64,000 nt of DNA from Pseudomonas sp. MMS21 TM103 (lineage in GTDB: Bacteria > Pseudomonadota > Gammaproteobacteria > Pseudomonadales > Pseudomonadaceae), in NCBI RefSeq assembly GCF_022132145.1, contig NZ_JAJISP010000006.1, forward strand, positions 1 to 64,000, in the 5' to 3' direction. The notes under the pieces are model-generated. The model ran no database searches and was not told where the DNA came from. It saw only the letters and a list, made by a program, of their open reading frames with translations. Positions 28,791-37,666 of this stretch are shown in pieces; the first letter of the stretch is position 1; each line of letters opens with the position of its first letter. A program made the translations under genes and the position numbers.

Positions 28791-31061
28791 TCAGGCCATC
28801 TCCACCGTGGTTTCGAACTCGAAGGTCAATTCGTCGCCACTGAGATCGATATGGGCCACGCCTCCATGCTCGGCCAGTTCGCCAAACAGGATCTGCTCCG
28901 CCAAGGGGCGCTTGATCTTTTCCTGAATCAAGCGCGCCATGGGTCTGGCTCCCATCTGCACATCGTAGCCCTTCTCTGCCAGCCAGCCGCGCGCGGCATC
29001 ACTGACTTCGAGCATCACGTGCTTGTCTTCAAGCTGTGCCTGCAGTTCGGTGAGGAACTTGTCGACGATGCTCTTGATCACTTCATGGCTCAGGCGGCCG
29101 AACTGGATGATGGTATCCAGACGGTTGCGGAACTCTGGCGTGAAGCTCTTCTTGATCACTTCCATGGCATCAGACGCATGGTCTTGATAGGTGAAGCCAA
29201 TGGACGCGCGCGCCGCAGTTTCCGCCCCGGCGTTGGTGGTCATGATCAGGATCACGTTACGGAAGTCGGCCTTGCGCCCATTGTTGTCGGTCAGGGTGCC
29301 GTGGTCCATTACCTGCAACAGCAGGTTGAAGACTTCCGGATGAGCCTTCTCGATTTCATCGAGCAGCAACACGCAATGCGGTGTCTTGGTGATGGCCTCA
29401 GTCAGCAAGCCACCCTGATCGAAGCCGACATAACCCGGCGGCGCACCGATCAGCCGGGAAACAGTGTGCCGTTCCATGTACTCGGACATGTCGAAACGCA
29501 CCAACTCTACGCCCAGCGCCTTGGACAACTGACGCGCCGCCTCGGTTTTACCGACCCCGGTAGGACCGGCAAAGAGGAACGAGCCCACAGGCTTGTCTGG
29601 CGCCTTGAGTCCGGCGCGCGACAGCTTGATCGCCGTAGACAGGGAGTCGATGGCCGCTTCCTGGCCGAACACCGTGAGCTTGAGATCGCGCTCCAGGTTG
29701 CGTAGCAGTTCCTTGTCCGAACTGCTGACGTGTTTTGGCGGAATTCGTGCGATTTTGGCGACGATATCCTCGACCTGCGCCACTTCAATGCGCTTGACCC
29801 GCTTCTCGACCGGCTGCAGGCGTTGATAAGCACCCGCCTCGTCGATTACATCGATTGCCTTGTCCGGCATGTGCCGATCGTTGATATAGCGCGCAGCAAG
29901 CTCTGCCGCGGCGCGCAGGGCCTCGTCGCTGTACTCGATACTATGGTGCTGCTCGAAACGCCCCTTGAGACCTTTGAGAATGCCATAGGTGTCATCAACC
30001 GAAGGTTCGCTGACATCGACCTTCTGGAAGCGCCGTGCCAGGGCGCGATCCTTCTCGAAAATGCCACGGAACTCCTGGAAGGTGGTCGAACCAATGCAGC
30101 GGATCTCGCCCGAGGAAAGCATCGGCTTGAGCAGGTTGGAAGCATCCATCACCCCGCCAGATGCGGCCCCAGCACCAATTATGGTGTGGATCTCGTCGAT
30201 AAACAGTATCGCGTGCGGGCGCTTGCGCAGCTCGTTGAGCAGCGCCTTGAGGCGCTTCTCAAAATCGCCACGGTACTTGGTGCCGGCCAGCAAGGCTCCC
30301 AGGTCGAGGGAGTAAACCACGCTGGTGGCCAGCAGATCGGGCACCTGATTGTCGACAATACGCTTGGCCAAGCCTTCGGCTATGGCAGTCTTGCCCACGC
30401 CGGCCTCACCTACCAGCAGCGGGTTGTTCTTGCGCCGACGCGCCAGAATCTGCGCGACACGCTCGACTTCGAGTTCTCGCCCGACCAAAGGATCGATCCG
30501 CCCTTGGCGGGCCAGCTCATTGAGATTGCTGGTGTAGGCATCCAGTGGATTGCCTGAAGCCGAAGACTCACCACCCTCTTCGTCCTGCATTTCCTGCTCG
30601 CTTTCTGTATGGCCACCATGCCCTGGCACTTTGGAAATGCCGTGGGCGATGAAATTGACCACATCGATGCGCGCAACACTCTGCTGCTTGAGCAGGAACA
30701 CGGCCTGACTTTCCTGCTCGCTGAAAATCGCCACCAACACGTTGGCGCCGGTCACTTCTCGCTTGCCGGAGCTTTGCACATGGAATACAGCGCGCTGCAA
30801 CACCCGCTGGAAGCCCAGGGTCGGCTGAGTTTCGCGTTCCTCGTCATGCTGCGGGATCAGCGGTGTGGTGGAATCGATGAACTCCTGAAGGTCATGACGC
30901 AATTTGTCGAGGTTGGCACCGCATGCGCGCAGTACGCTGGCGGCGGCCTCGTTATCCAATAGAGCCAAAAGGAGGTGCTCAACCGTCATGAATTCATGAC
31001 GCTTGGTGCGAGCCTCCTTGAAGGCCAGATTGAGGGTGACTTCGAGCTCTCGATTTAACAT
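28791..31061 (-). CDS. clpA: ATP-dependent Clp protease unfoldase ClpA
   Basis: 756 aa, usual length. It unfolds substrates and feeds them to ClpP, taking N-degron proteins from ClpS. Structure: N-domain (residues 1-145), first AAA+ module with Walker A GEAGVGKT, second module with GPTGVGKTEAARQL and DMSEYMERHTVSRLIGAPPG, and the C-terminal sensor-2 region. A linker rich in Glu, Ser and Gly joins N-domain to the first AAA+. GAGGTG stands 5 nt before the ATG. It is 29 nt after clpS. Confidence 0.97.
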   Translation of the reverse strand: MLNRELEVTLNLAFKEARTKRHEFMTVEHLLLALLDNEAAASVLRACGANLDKLRHDLQEFIDSTTPLIPQHDEERETQPTLGFQRVLQRAVFHVQSSGKREVTGANVLVAIFSEQESQAVFLLKQQSVARIDVVNFIAHGISKVPGHGGHTESEQEMQDEEGGESSASGNPLDAYTSNLNELARQGRIDPLVGRELEVERVAQILARRRKNNPLLVGEAGVGKTAIAEGLAKRIVDNQVPDLLATSVVYSLDLGALLAGTKYRGDFEKRLKALLNELRKRPHAILFIDEIHTIIGAGAASGGVMDASNLLKPMLSSGEIRCIGSTTFQEFRGIFEKDRALARRFQKVDVSEPSVDDTYGILKGLKGRFEQHHSIEYSDEALRAAAELAARYINDRHMPDKAIDVIDEAGAYQRLQPVEKRVKRIEVAQVEDIVAKIARIPPKHVSSSDKELLRNLERDLKLTVFGQEAAIDSLSTAIKLSRAGLKAPDKPVGSFLFAGPTGVGKTEAARQLSKALGVELVRFDMSEYMERHTVSRLIGAPPGYVGFDQGGLLTEAITKTPHCVLLLDEIEKAHPEVFNLLLQVMDHGTLTDNNGRKADFRNVILIMTTNAGAETAARASIGFTYQDHASDAMEVIKKSFTPEFRNRLDTIIQFGRLSHEVIKSIVDKFLTELQAQLEDKHVMLEVSDAARGWLAEKGYDVQMGARPMARLIQEKIKRPLAEQILFGELAEHGGVAHIDLSGDELTFEFETTVEMA

Positions 31062-31090
31062 GGCTTCACCTCATGCCCAAGCGGCCGGCG

Positions 31091-31453
31091 TTAACCGTCC
31101 TTCTCTATCTCACAGAGTAGCGGATGCTGGCTTTCTCTAGCGTACTGATTAACCTGCATTGCCTTGGTTTCGGCGATGTCGCGGGTAAACACTCCGCAAA
31201 CTGCCCGTCCCTCTGTGTGGACGGTCAGCATGATCTTGGTCGCCAGCTCCCGGTTTAAGTTGAAAAACACCTCGAGCACTTCGACCACGAAATCCATCGG
31301 TGTGTAGTCATCATTGAATATGACCACCTTATACAGCGGTGGTGCCTGCAGCGCGGGCTTGGATTCCTGCACGGCCAGGCCGGTGGAATCGTCCTCATGC
31401 GTTGCCGGACGGTCCTGATTGAATGTTAGTCGAATCTGGCTACGTGCATGCAT
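31091..31453 (-). CDS. clpS: ClpAP adaptor ClpS
   Basis: 120 aa. ClpS recognises N-terminal Leu, Phe, Trp and Tyr and hands the protein to ClpA. The body has the signature YKVVIFNDDYTPMDFVVEVL, with the Asn-Asp and Met that bind the N-degron, and VHTEGRAVCGVFTRDIAETK. The N-terminal tail is somewhat longer than average; the ATG at 31453 is used although one further downstream start cannot be excluded. Divergent from cspD. Confidence 0.96.
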   Translation of the reverse strand: MHARSQIRLTFNQDRPATHEDDSTGLAVQESKPALQAPPLYKVVIFNDDYTPMDFVVEVLEVFFNLNRELATKIMLTVHTEGRAVCGVFTRDIAETKAMQVNQYARESQHPLLCEIEKDG

Positions 31454-31534
31454 GCTGGAATAAAGGTTCTTGGCTGGGCGAGTACGGATGGTAGTTGGAG
31501 TTTGACCGGCTTCTCAGGCAGTTGCAGCATCGCC

Positions 31535-31562
31535 TTGACTAACGGCTAAACGGTGTTACAAA
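31535..31562 (+). promoter_or_regulatory. Putative cspD promoter
   Basis: TTGACT (31535-31540), 16-nt spacer, TACAAA (31557-31562). The -35 is strong, the -10 moderate. Transcription would start near 31570, giving a leader of roughly 115 nt that contains a 10-bp hairpin at 31593-31636. Confidence 0.4.
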
Positions 31563-31592
31563 CAATGAATACCCACTTAGGTAGGTATGAGG

Positions 31593-31636
31593 GATTCCGC
31601 GCCCTCGCCCAAGCCAGTTTATTCGTGCGCGGAATC
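31593..31636 (+). promoter_or_regulatory. Hairpin in the cspD leader
   Basis: Arms GATTCCGCGC (31593-31602) and GCGCGGAATC (31627-31636) pair perfectly over 10 bp with a 24-nt loop. It lies upstream of the cspD ribosome site (GAGGG near 31675) and has no T-run, so it looks like a structured leader rather than a terminator. Confidence 0.5.
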
Positions 31637-31686
31637 AGAAGTGGATGATACTCCAGTGGCGGAGTTCTTTGCAGAGGGATATCAGC

Positions 31687-31950
31687 ATGCTTAGCGGTAA
31701 GGTCAAGTGGTTCAATAACGCCAAGGGCTATGGGTTTATTGTGGCCGACGGTCGAGACGAGGATCTATTCGCTCATTATTCGGCGATTCAGATGGATGGT
31801 TATAAAACCCTGAAAGCCGGTCAGGCTGTGAGCTTCGATATCATCCAAGGCCCTAAGGGGCTCCACGCCGTGAACATCAGCGCGCTTTCGGCCACCACCG
31901 AAGCACCTGCTGCTGCAAATCAGGCCAACTGCAATACAATTGAGGTCTGA
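31687..31950 (+). CDS. cspD: Cold-shock-domain protein CspD
   Basis: 87 aa: one cold-shock domain (residues 1-67) with both RNA-binding motifs, GYGFIV (RNP1) and DLFAHYSAI (RNP2 region), and a 20-residue tail rich in Ala, Thr and Asn. The start at 31687 gives MLSGKVKWFNNAKG; the longer frame is excluded by this family N-terminus and the ribosome site. In E. coli CspD inhibits replication in stationary phase. It stands divergently next to clpS, the usual arrangement. Confidence 0.95.
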   Translation: MLSGKVKWFNNAKGYGFIVADGRDEDLFAHYSAIQMDGYKTLKAGQAVSFDIIQGPKGLHAVNISALSATTEAPAAANQANCNTIEV

Positions 31951-31978
31951 GCAGCAACATCACTGACTAACCAAAATA

Positions 31979-32008
31979 CAAAAGACCGGTCGCTTGACCG
32001 GTCTTTTG
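31979..32008. terminator. Bidirectional terminator between cspD and icd
   Basis: Stem of 13 bp (31979-31991 with 31996-32008) around GCTT, with four A on one side and four T on the other. It serves both converging genes. Confidence 0.88.
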
Positions 32009-32024
32009 CTTACCGCTGATCAGC

Positions 32025-33281
32025 TCACATGTGGGAGATCATGGCGTCGCCAAACTGCGAACAAGACATCAGCTTGGCGCCTTCCATCAGACGCTCGAAG
32101 TCATAGGTCACGGTCTTGGCCGAGATGGCGCCGTTGGTGCCTTTAATGATCAGGTCTGCCGCTTCGATCCAGCCCATGTGACGCAACATCATTTCGGCAG
32201 ACAGGATCAGCGAACCCGGGTTTACCTGATCCTTGCCGGCGTACTTCGGCGCAGTGCCGTGGGTCGCCTCGAACATGGCAATGGTGTCGGAAAGGTTGGC
32301 GCCAGGCGCAATGCCAATACCGCCCACCTCGGCCGCCAAGGCGTCGGACAGATAATCGCCATTCAGATTGAGGGTGGCGATCACATCGTACTCCGCCGGA
32401 CGCAGCAGGATCTGCTGCAACATCGCGTCGGCGATGGCATCCTTGACGATGACATTCTTGCCCGTTTTCGGGTTCTTGAACTGCATCCAGGGACCACCAT
32501 CGAGCAGGGTCGCACCGAATTCTTCGGCTGCGATTTCGTAAGCCCACTCCTTGAAGGCACCTTCGGTGAACTTCATGATGTTGCCTTTGTGCACGATGGT
32601 CAGCGAGTCGCGGTCGTTGTCGACCACATACTGCAGCGCCTTGCGCGCCAGGCGACGAGTGCCTTCCTTGGAAACCGGCTTGACGCCGATACCGCAGTTT
32701 TCGTCGAAACGGATCTTGGTGACACCCATCTCCTCTTTGAGGAACTTGATGACCTTGTCCGCCTCTGGCGAGCCGGCTTTCCACTCGATACCCGCGTAAA
32801 TGTCTTCGGAGTTTTCGCGGAAGATGGTCATGTCAACGTCACCAGGCTTCTTCACCGGGCTAGGCACGCCTTCAAACCAGCGCACCGGGCGCAGACAAAC
32901 GTACAGATCCAGTTGCTGGCGCAGGGCCACGTTGAGGGAGCGGATGCCGCCACCGACCGGCGTGGTCAGCGGGCCCTTGATGGAAACGACGTAGTCTTTG
33001 ACGGCGTCCAGGGTTTCCTGAGGCAGCCAGGTGTCCTGGTCATACACCTGAGTGGCTTTCTCGCCTGCGTAAACTTCCATCCAAGAAATCTTGCGCTTGC
33101 CGCCGTAGGCTTTTTCGACGGCTGCATCGACAACCTTGATCATCACAGGACTGATATCGACGCCGATACCGTCACCCTCGATATAGGGAATGATCGGGTT
33201 GGTCGGTACGTTAAGCGACATATCTGCATTGACGGTGATTTTGTCACCGGTTGCTGGCACCTGGATCTTTGTATATCCCAT
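32025..33281 (-). CDS. icd: NADP-dependent isocitrate dehydrogenase, dimeric type
   Basis: 418 aa. It oxidises isocitrate to 2-oxoglutarate in the TCA cycle. Motifs: IPYIEGDGIGVDISPVM at the N-terminus, substrate loop GGGIRSLNVALRQQLDLYVC with the serine that AceK phosphorylates in E. coli, and the metal/cofactor region GGIGIAPGANLSDTIAMFEATHGTAPKYAGK (read in parts). The start ATG 33281 gives MGYTKIQVPATGDKI; an upstream frame adds 37 doubtful residues. Divergent from idh, so the cell keeps two unrelated isocitrate dehydrogenases side by side. Confidence 0.97.
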   Translation of the reverse strand: MGYTKIQVPATGDKITVNADMSLNVPTNPIIPYIEGDGIGVDISPVMIKVVDAAVEKAYGGKRKISWMEVYAGEKATQVYDQDTWLPQETLDAVKDYVVSIKGPLTTPVGGGIRSLNVALRQQLDLYVCLRPVRWFEGVPSPVKKPGDVDMTIFRENSEDIYAGIEWKAGSPEADKVIKFLKEEMGVTKIRFDENCGIGVKPVSKEGTRRLARKALQYVVDNDRDSLTIVHKGNIMKFTEGAFKEWAYEIAAEEFGATLLDGGPWMQFKNPKTGKNVIVKDAIADAMLQQILLRPAEYDVIATLNLNGDYLSDALAAEVGGIGIAPGANLSDTIAMFEATHGTAPKYAGKDQVNPGSLILSAEMMLRHMGWIEAADLIIKGTNGAISAKTVTYDFERLMEGAKLMSCSQFGDAMISHM

Positions 33282-33650
33282 GCTGGACTCCGCTTTGTGG
33301 TTAAAAATCGCGTCTCTCCCGAGCGTAACCCACTTGATTCGGGCGAGACCACCTGTTCCTTCGTCTATAGGGGTAAGGGCATTCTTCAGCACCTAAGTGC
33401 AATGGTATACTGCGCGCCGTGACTAACGAGTCATAGGGGTTTACCTGTCTTGAACGAGACAGCGAGCCTTTGAACCCGGTTGAGTTGCTACCGCAACCCA
33501 GCTGTTCGACCGCTCAACGCTCTACTGGTGCATCACCCATCACTGCGGCAAATCCTCGACTTTCGGCTCATTGACGACTTTGAGCGAACGCGCCTACCTG
33601 CGCATCTCGAGATTCTGTGCTCGCTTAGCAAAGAAGAGAGTTAATCCAAA
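33282..33650. promoter_or_regulatory. icd-idh divergent regulatory region
   Basis: 369 nt with no gene. On the + strand there is an extended -10 (TG-G-TATACT, TATACT at 33406-33411), implying a leader of over 200 nt for idh. The leader contains small hairpins CTGTCT/AGACAG (33445-33462) and GTTGC/GCAAC (33484-33497). An icd promoter must lie in the left part but is not obvious. Confidence 0.5.
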
Positions 33651-35876
33651 ATGTCCAACCCTTCGAAGATCATCTACACGTTCACCGACGAAGCTCCAGC
33701 CCTTGCCACCTATTCGCTTCTGCCAATTGTAGAAGCTTTCGCTGCATCCGCTGACATAGCCGTCGAAACCCGTGATATCTCTCTTGCAGGACGTATTCTT
33801 GCAAGCTTTGCCGAGCATCTGGACGCCGACAAGCGAGTCCAGGACGACCTCGCCAAACTGGCGGTTCTGGCCACCACGCCAGAAGCCAATATCATCAAGC
33901 TACCCAATATCAGCGCCTCGGTACCGCAGCTCAAAGGCGCCATCGCCGAACTGCAGGCCCAGGGTTACAACATTCCTGACTTCCCGGAAGACCCGCAGAC
34001 CGAGGCGGAAATACAAGCCCGCGCTCGTTACAGCAAGATCCTCGGCAGCGCCGTGAACCCGGTTCTGCGTGAAGGCAACTCCGACCGGCGCGCACCCGCC
34101 GCAGTAAAGGCCTTTGCCCGCAAGCACCCGCATTCAATGGGCGAGTGGAGCATGGCCTCCCAGTCCCACGCCGACTACATGCGCGGCGGCGACTTCTTCT
34201 CCAGCGAACAGTCGATCACCATGGACAAAGCCGGTGACGTGCGCATTGAGTTCGTCGACAAGAACGGCAAGGTCGAAGTGAAGAAACAGCTCGCCCTGCA
34301 GGACGGCGAAGTCTTCGACAGCATGTTCATGAGCTGCAAGAAGCTGCGCGAGTTCTTCGAGGCAACCCTGCAAGACTGCAAGGAAACCGGCGTGATGTGG
34401 TCGCTGCATGTCAAGGCAACCATGATGAAGGTGTCCCACCCGATCGTCTTTGGTCACGCAGTCAGCGTTTACTACAAGGGCGCCTTCGATAAGCACGCGG
34501 CCCTGTTTGCTGAACTAGGTGTCAATCCGAACAACGGCATTAGCAGCGTGTACGACAAGATCAAGTCCCTGCCCGCCTCCCAGCAGGAAGAGATCCTTCA
34601 CGACATCCACGCCTGCTACAGCGATCGCCCGGAAATGGCCATGGTTGATTCGGTCAAGGGCATCACCAACCTGCACATCCCGAGCGATGTGATCGTCGAC
34701 GCCTCGATGCCGGCGATGATCCGCAGTTCCGGGCAGATGTGGGGCAAGGATGGCAAGCTGAAAGACACCAAGGCGGTGATGCCAGAAAGCACCTACGCCC
34801 GCATCTATCAGGAAATGATCAACTTCTGCAAAACCAACGGCGCATTCGACCCGACCACCATGGGCACCGTACCGAACGTCGGCCTGATGGCGCAAAAAGC
34901 CGAAGAGTATGGCTCCCACGACAAGACCTTCGAAGCGACAGTCGACGGCACCATGCGCGTGGTTCTGGCTGACGGCACCGTACTGATGCAGCACGAAGTC
35001 GAAGCCGGTGACATCTGGCGTGCCTGCCAGACCAAGGACGCAGCCATTCGTGACTGGGTCAAGCTGGCCGTTACCCGCGCCCGCCAATCCAACACACCGA
35101 CCATCTTCTGGCTCGACCCGGAGCGCGCCCACGACCTGCAATTGCAGAAGAAGGTAGAAGCCTACCTGCAGGAATATGACCTGAGCGGCCTGGACATTCG
35201 CCTCATGGGTTACAACGAAGCGATCCGCATCAGCATGGAACGCCTGATTCGCGGCCAGGACACCATCTCGGTGACCGGTAACGTACTGCGCGATTACCTG
35301 ACCGACCTGTTCCCGATCATGGAGCTGGGTACTTCGGCCAAGATGCTGTCCATCGTGCCCCTGATGGCCGGTGGTGGCATGTACGAAACCGGTGCCGGTG
35401 GTTCTGCGCCGAAACACGTGCAGCAGTTGATCGAAGAGAACCACCTGCGCTGGGACTCGCTCGGCGAGTTCCTGGCCCTGGCAGTGTCTCTGGAAGAAAC
35501 CGGCATCAAGAACGACAACCAGCGCGCCAAGCTGCTGGGTAAAACCCTGGATGCCGCCACCGGCAAGCTGCTCGACAACAACAAGTCGCCATCACGTAAA
35601 ACCGGCGAGCTGGACAACCGTGGCAGCCACTTCTACCTGGCGCTGTACTGGGCACAGGAGCTGGCCGCGCAGACTGAAGACAGCGTTTTGCAAGCTCACT
35701 TCAGCCCGCTGGCGAAAACCCTGACTGACAATGAAGCAACTATCATTGCCGAGCTCAGCGCCGTTCAAGGCTCGCCGGTGGACATCGCCGGTTACTACCG
35801 CTCGAGCCCGGAGCTGACCAGCAAAGTCATGCGTCCGAGCCCAACCTTCAACGCCGCGATCGCTTCGCTGCTTTAA
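33651..35876 (+). CDS. idh: NADP-dependent isocitrate dehydrogenase, monomeric type
   Basis: 741 aa, normal for the monomeric enzyme unrelated in sequence to Icd. Motifs: KIIYTFTDEAPALATYSLLP at the start, LREGNSDRRAPAAVKAFARK, HPHSMGEWS, KATMMKVSHPIVFGHAV, LDPERAHD and GTSAKMLSIVPLMAGGGMYETGAGG (read in parts) with the isocitrate, metal and NADP contacts of this family. It carries its own terminator. In bacteria with both enzymes the ratio can set the flux between the TCA cycle and the glyoxylate shunt (aceA is at 47350). Confidence 0.97.
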   Translation: MSNPSKIIYTFTDEAPALATYSLLPIVEAFAASADIAVETRDISLAGRILASFAEHLDADKRVQDDLAKLAVLATTPEANIIKLPNISASVPQLKGAIAELQAQGYNIPDFPEDPQTEAEIQARARYSKILGSAVNPVLREGNSDRRAPAAVKAFARKHPHSMGEWSMASQSHADYMRGGDFFSSEQSITMDKAGDVRIEFVDKNGKVEVKKQLALQDGEVFDSMFMSCKKLREFFEATLQDCKETGVMWSLHVKATMMKVSHPIVFGHAVSVYYKGAFDKHAALFAELGVNPNNGISSVYDKIKSLPASQQEEILHDIHACYSDRPEMAMVDSVKGITNLHIPSDVIVDASMPAMIRSSGQMWGKDGKLKDTKAVMPESTYARIYQEMINFCKTNGAFDPTTMGTVPNVGLMAQKAEEYGSHDKTFEATVDGTMRVVLADGTVLMQHEVEAGDIWRACQTKDAAIRDWVKLAVTRARQSNTPTIFWLDPERAHDLQLQKKVEAYLQEYDLSGLDIRLMGYNEAIRISMERLIRGQDTISVTGNVLRDYLTDLFPIMELGTSAKMLSIVPLMAGGGMYETGAGGSAPKHVQQLIEENHLRWDSLGEFLALAVSLEETGIKNDNQRAKLLGKTLDAATGKLLDNNKSPSRKTGELDNRGSHFYLALYWAQELAAQTEDSVLQAHFSPLAKTLTDNEATIIAELSAVQGSPVDIAGYYRSSPELTSKVMRPSPTFNAAIASLL

Positions 35877-35910
35877 GGCGCAACACTGGCGCTTGAGCGC
35901 GCCGCATGAA

Positions 35911-35942
35911 CAGAAGCCCCGGCCACGTGCCGGGGTTTCTGC
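35911..35942 (+). terminator. Terminator after idh
   Basis: CAGAA-GCCCCGGC and GCCGGGG-TTTCTG fold into a stem of about 12 bp with a 5-nt loop, followed by a short T-containing tail, 35 nt after the idh stop. Confidence 0.75.
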
Positions 35943-36029
35943 TTGTGCACCCAGGTACCGCAGATGCGGAGCATGGCGCTCCAGCGACCTGTGACTGCTG
36001 CGAACGATCCACTCCTACAGGGCATACAC

Positions 36030-36470
36030 ATGGATTGGCACCCCCACATCACCGTTGCCACTATCGTCGAAAATCAGGGCCGTTTTCTCCTCGTCGAAGA
36101 GCTCAAGGGCGGACGCCTGGTACTCAATCAGCCCGCCGGCCACCTTGAAGCCAACGAAACCCTGCGTGAGGCAGCGGTGCGCGAGACCCTCGAAGAAACC
36201 GGCTGGGATGTCGAACTCACCGGCGTCGTCGGTATTTATCTGTATACCGCACCGAGCAATGGAGTGACCTATCAGCGCGTCTGCTTTGTCGCCAAACCGC
36301 TACGCCATAACCCAGAGCGCAGCCTGGATACCGGCATCGTCGGGACATCATGGTTGAGCCGTGATGAATTGTCCGGCCAGCCAGAACGCTGGCGCAGCGA
36401 ACTGGTCCTGCGCTGCATTGACGACTACCTCGCTGGCCCGCTACATGACCTGGAGCTGATCCGTGATTGA
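36030..36470 (+). CDS. nudJ: Nudix hydrolase, NudJ-like
   Basis: 146 aa. A full Nudix box is present: G-x5-E-x7-REUxEExGU (GHLEANETLREAAVRETLEE then TGW). NudJ of E. coli hydrolyses thiamine pyrimidine pyrophosphate and nucleoside di/triphosphates. The start ATG 36030 gives MDWHPHITVATIVE, as in relatives; the longer frame starts in the idh terminator. It lies 62 nt before mnmA, the usual neighbour. Confidence 0.9.
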   Translation: MDWHPHITVATIVENQGRFLLVEELKGGRLVLNQPAGHLEANETLREAAVRETLEETGWDVELTGVVGIYLYTAPSNGVTYQRVCFVAKPLRHNPERSLDTGIVGTSWLSRDELSGQPERWRSELVLRCIDDYLAGPLHDLELIRD

Positions 36471-36532
36471 ATACCGCCTTAGCCTTGGCACCGCCAGCCT
36501 GTTAGAATTTCGTCTTTTGTGCAGACACCACC

Positions 36533-37666
36533 ATGCGTGATCCAGCCCTCCCCAGCCCAGAACAGCAACGCGTCATAGTCGGCATGTCCGGCGGCGTGGA
36601 CTCCTCCGTCTCTGCCCTACTGCTGCTCGAGCAGGGTTATCAGGTCGAAGGCCTGTTCATGAAGAACTGGGACGAAGATGACGGCACCGAATACTGCACC
36701 GCCATGGATGACTTGGCCGATGCCCAGGCGGTGTGCGACAAAATCGGCATAAAGCTGCACACCGCCAACTTCGCCGCGGAGTATTGGGACAATGTGTTCG
36801 AGCACTTTCTTGCCGAATACAAGGCCGGGCGCACGCCCAACCCGGACATCCTGTGCAACCGCGAGATCAAGTTCAAAGCCTTCCTCGACTACGCCCTGGC
36901 GCTCGGTGCCGACCTGATCGCCACCGGCCACTATGTGCGCCGCCGCGATCGCGCCGGCCGCACCGAACTGCTCAAGGGCCTGGACTCGAACAAGGACCAG
37001 AGCTACTTCCTGCATGCCGTCGGTAGCGAGCAGATTGCCCGGACCCTGTTCCCCGTGGGTGAGCTGGAAAAACCGGCAGTGCGCGCCATCGCCGAGAAGC
37101 ACCAGTTGGCCACGGCGAAGAAAAAGGACTCCACCGGTATCTGCTTTATCGGCGAACGGCGCTTCAGCGACTTTCTCAAGCAGTACCTGCCGGCCCAGCC
37201 CGGCGATATCGAAACCACCGAAGGCGAGGTCATCGGCCGTCACAGTGGCCTGATGTACCACACCATCGGCCAGCGTCAGGGCCTGGGGATCGGCGGCTTG
37301 AAAGACGCCAGCGACGAGCCTTGGTACGTGCTGCAAAAAGACCTTGAACGCAATGTGCTGGTCGTCGGCCAGGGCAACGATCACCCCTGGCTGTTTTCCA
37401 GCGCCCTGCTCGCTTCGCACATTTATTGGGTCAATCCGATCGAGCTCAGCCAGCCACGCCAGCTAACGGCCAAGGTGCGTTACCGTCAGGGCGACCAAGC
37501 CTGCACCCTGGAACAAACCGCCAATGGCTATCGCGCCAGTTTTGCCATGCCGCAACGCGCGGTCACACCCGGACAGTCGGTGGTGTTCTACGACGGCGAA
37601 GTCTGCCTCGGCGGCGGCGTGATCGAAAAAGCTGAACCCTGGAGCAGTAAGGATAAGCATCCATGA
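36533..37666 (+). CDS. mnmA: tRNA-specific 2-thiouridylase MnmA
   Basis: 377 aa. It uses ATP to activate U34 of tRNA-Glu, -Gln and -Lys and adds sulfur delivered by TusE (tusDCBE at 14.3-15.7 kb). PP-loop VGMSGGVDSSVSALLLLEQG; two catalytic cysteines in NPDILCNREIKF and DSTGICFIGERRF; C-terminal beta-barrel with YHTIGQRQGLGIGG. The first ATG at 36533 gives a slightly extended N-terminus, without a strong ribosome site. Its stop overlaps the hflD start. Confidence 0.97.
   Translation: MRDPALPSPEQQRVIVGMSGGVDSSVSALLLLEQGYQVEGLFMKNWDEDDGTEYCTAMDDLADAQAVCDKIGIKLHTANFAAEYWDNVFEHFLAEYKAGRTPNPDILCNREIKFKAFLDYALALGADLIATGHYVRRRDRAGRTELLKGLDSNKDQSYFLHAVGSEQIARTLFPVGELEKPAVRAIAEKHQLATAKKKDSTGICFIGERRFSDFLKQYLPAQPGDIETTEGEVIGRHSGLMYHTIGQRQGLGIGGLKDASDEPWYVLQKDLERNVLVVGQGNDHPWLFSSALLASHIYWVNPIELSQPRQLTAKVRYRQGDQACTLEQTANGYRASFAMPQRAVTPGQSVVFYDGEVCLGGGVIEKAEPWSSKDKHP

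Noticed and set aside
32031..33422. 463-codon + strand frame
   Set aside because: Lies exactly opposite icd; shadow of a real gene.
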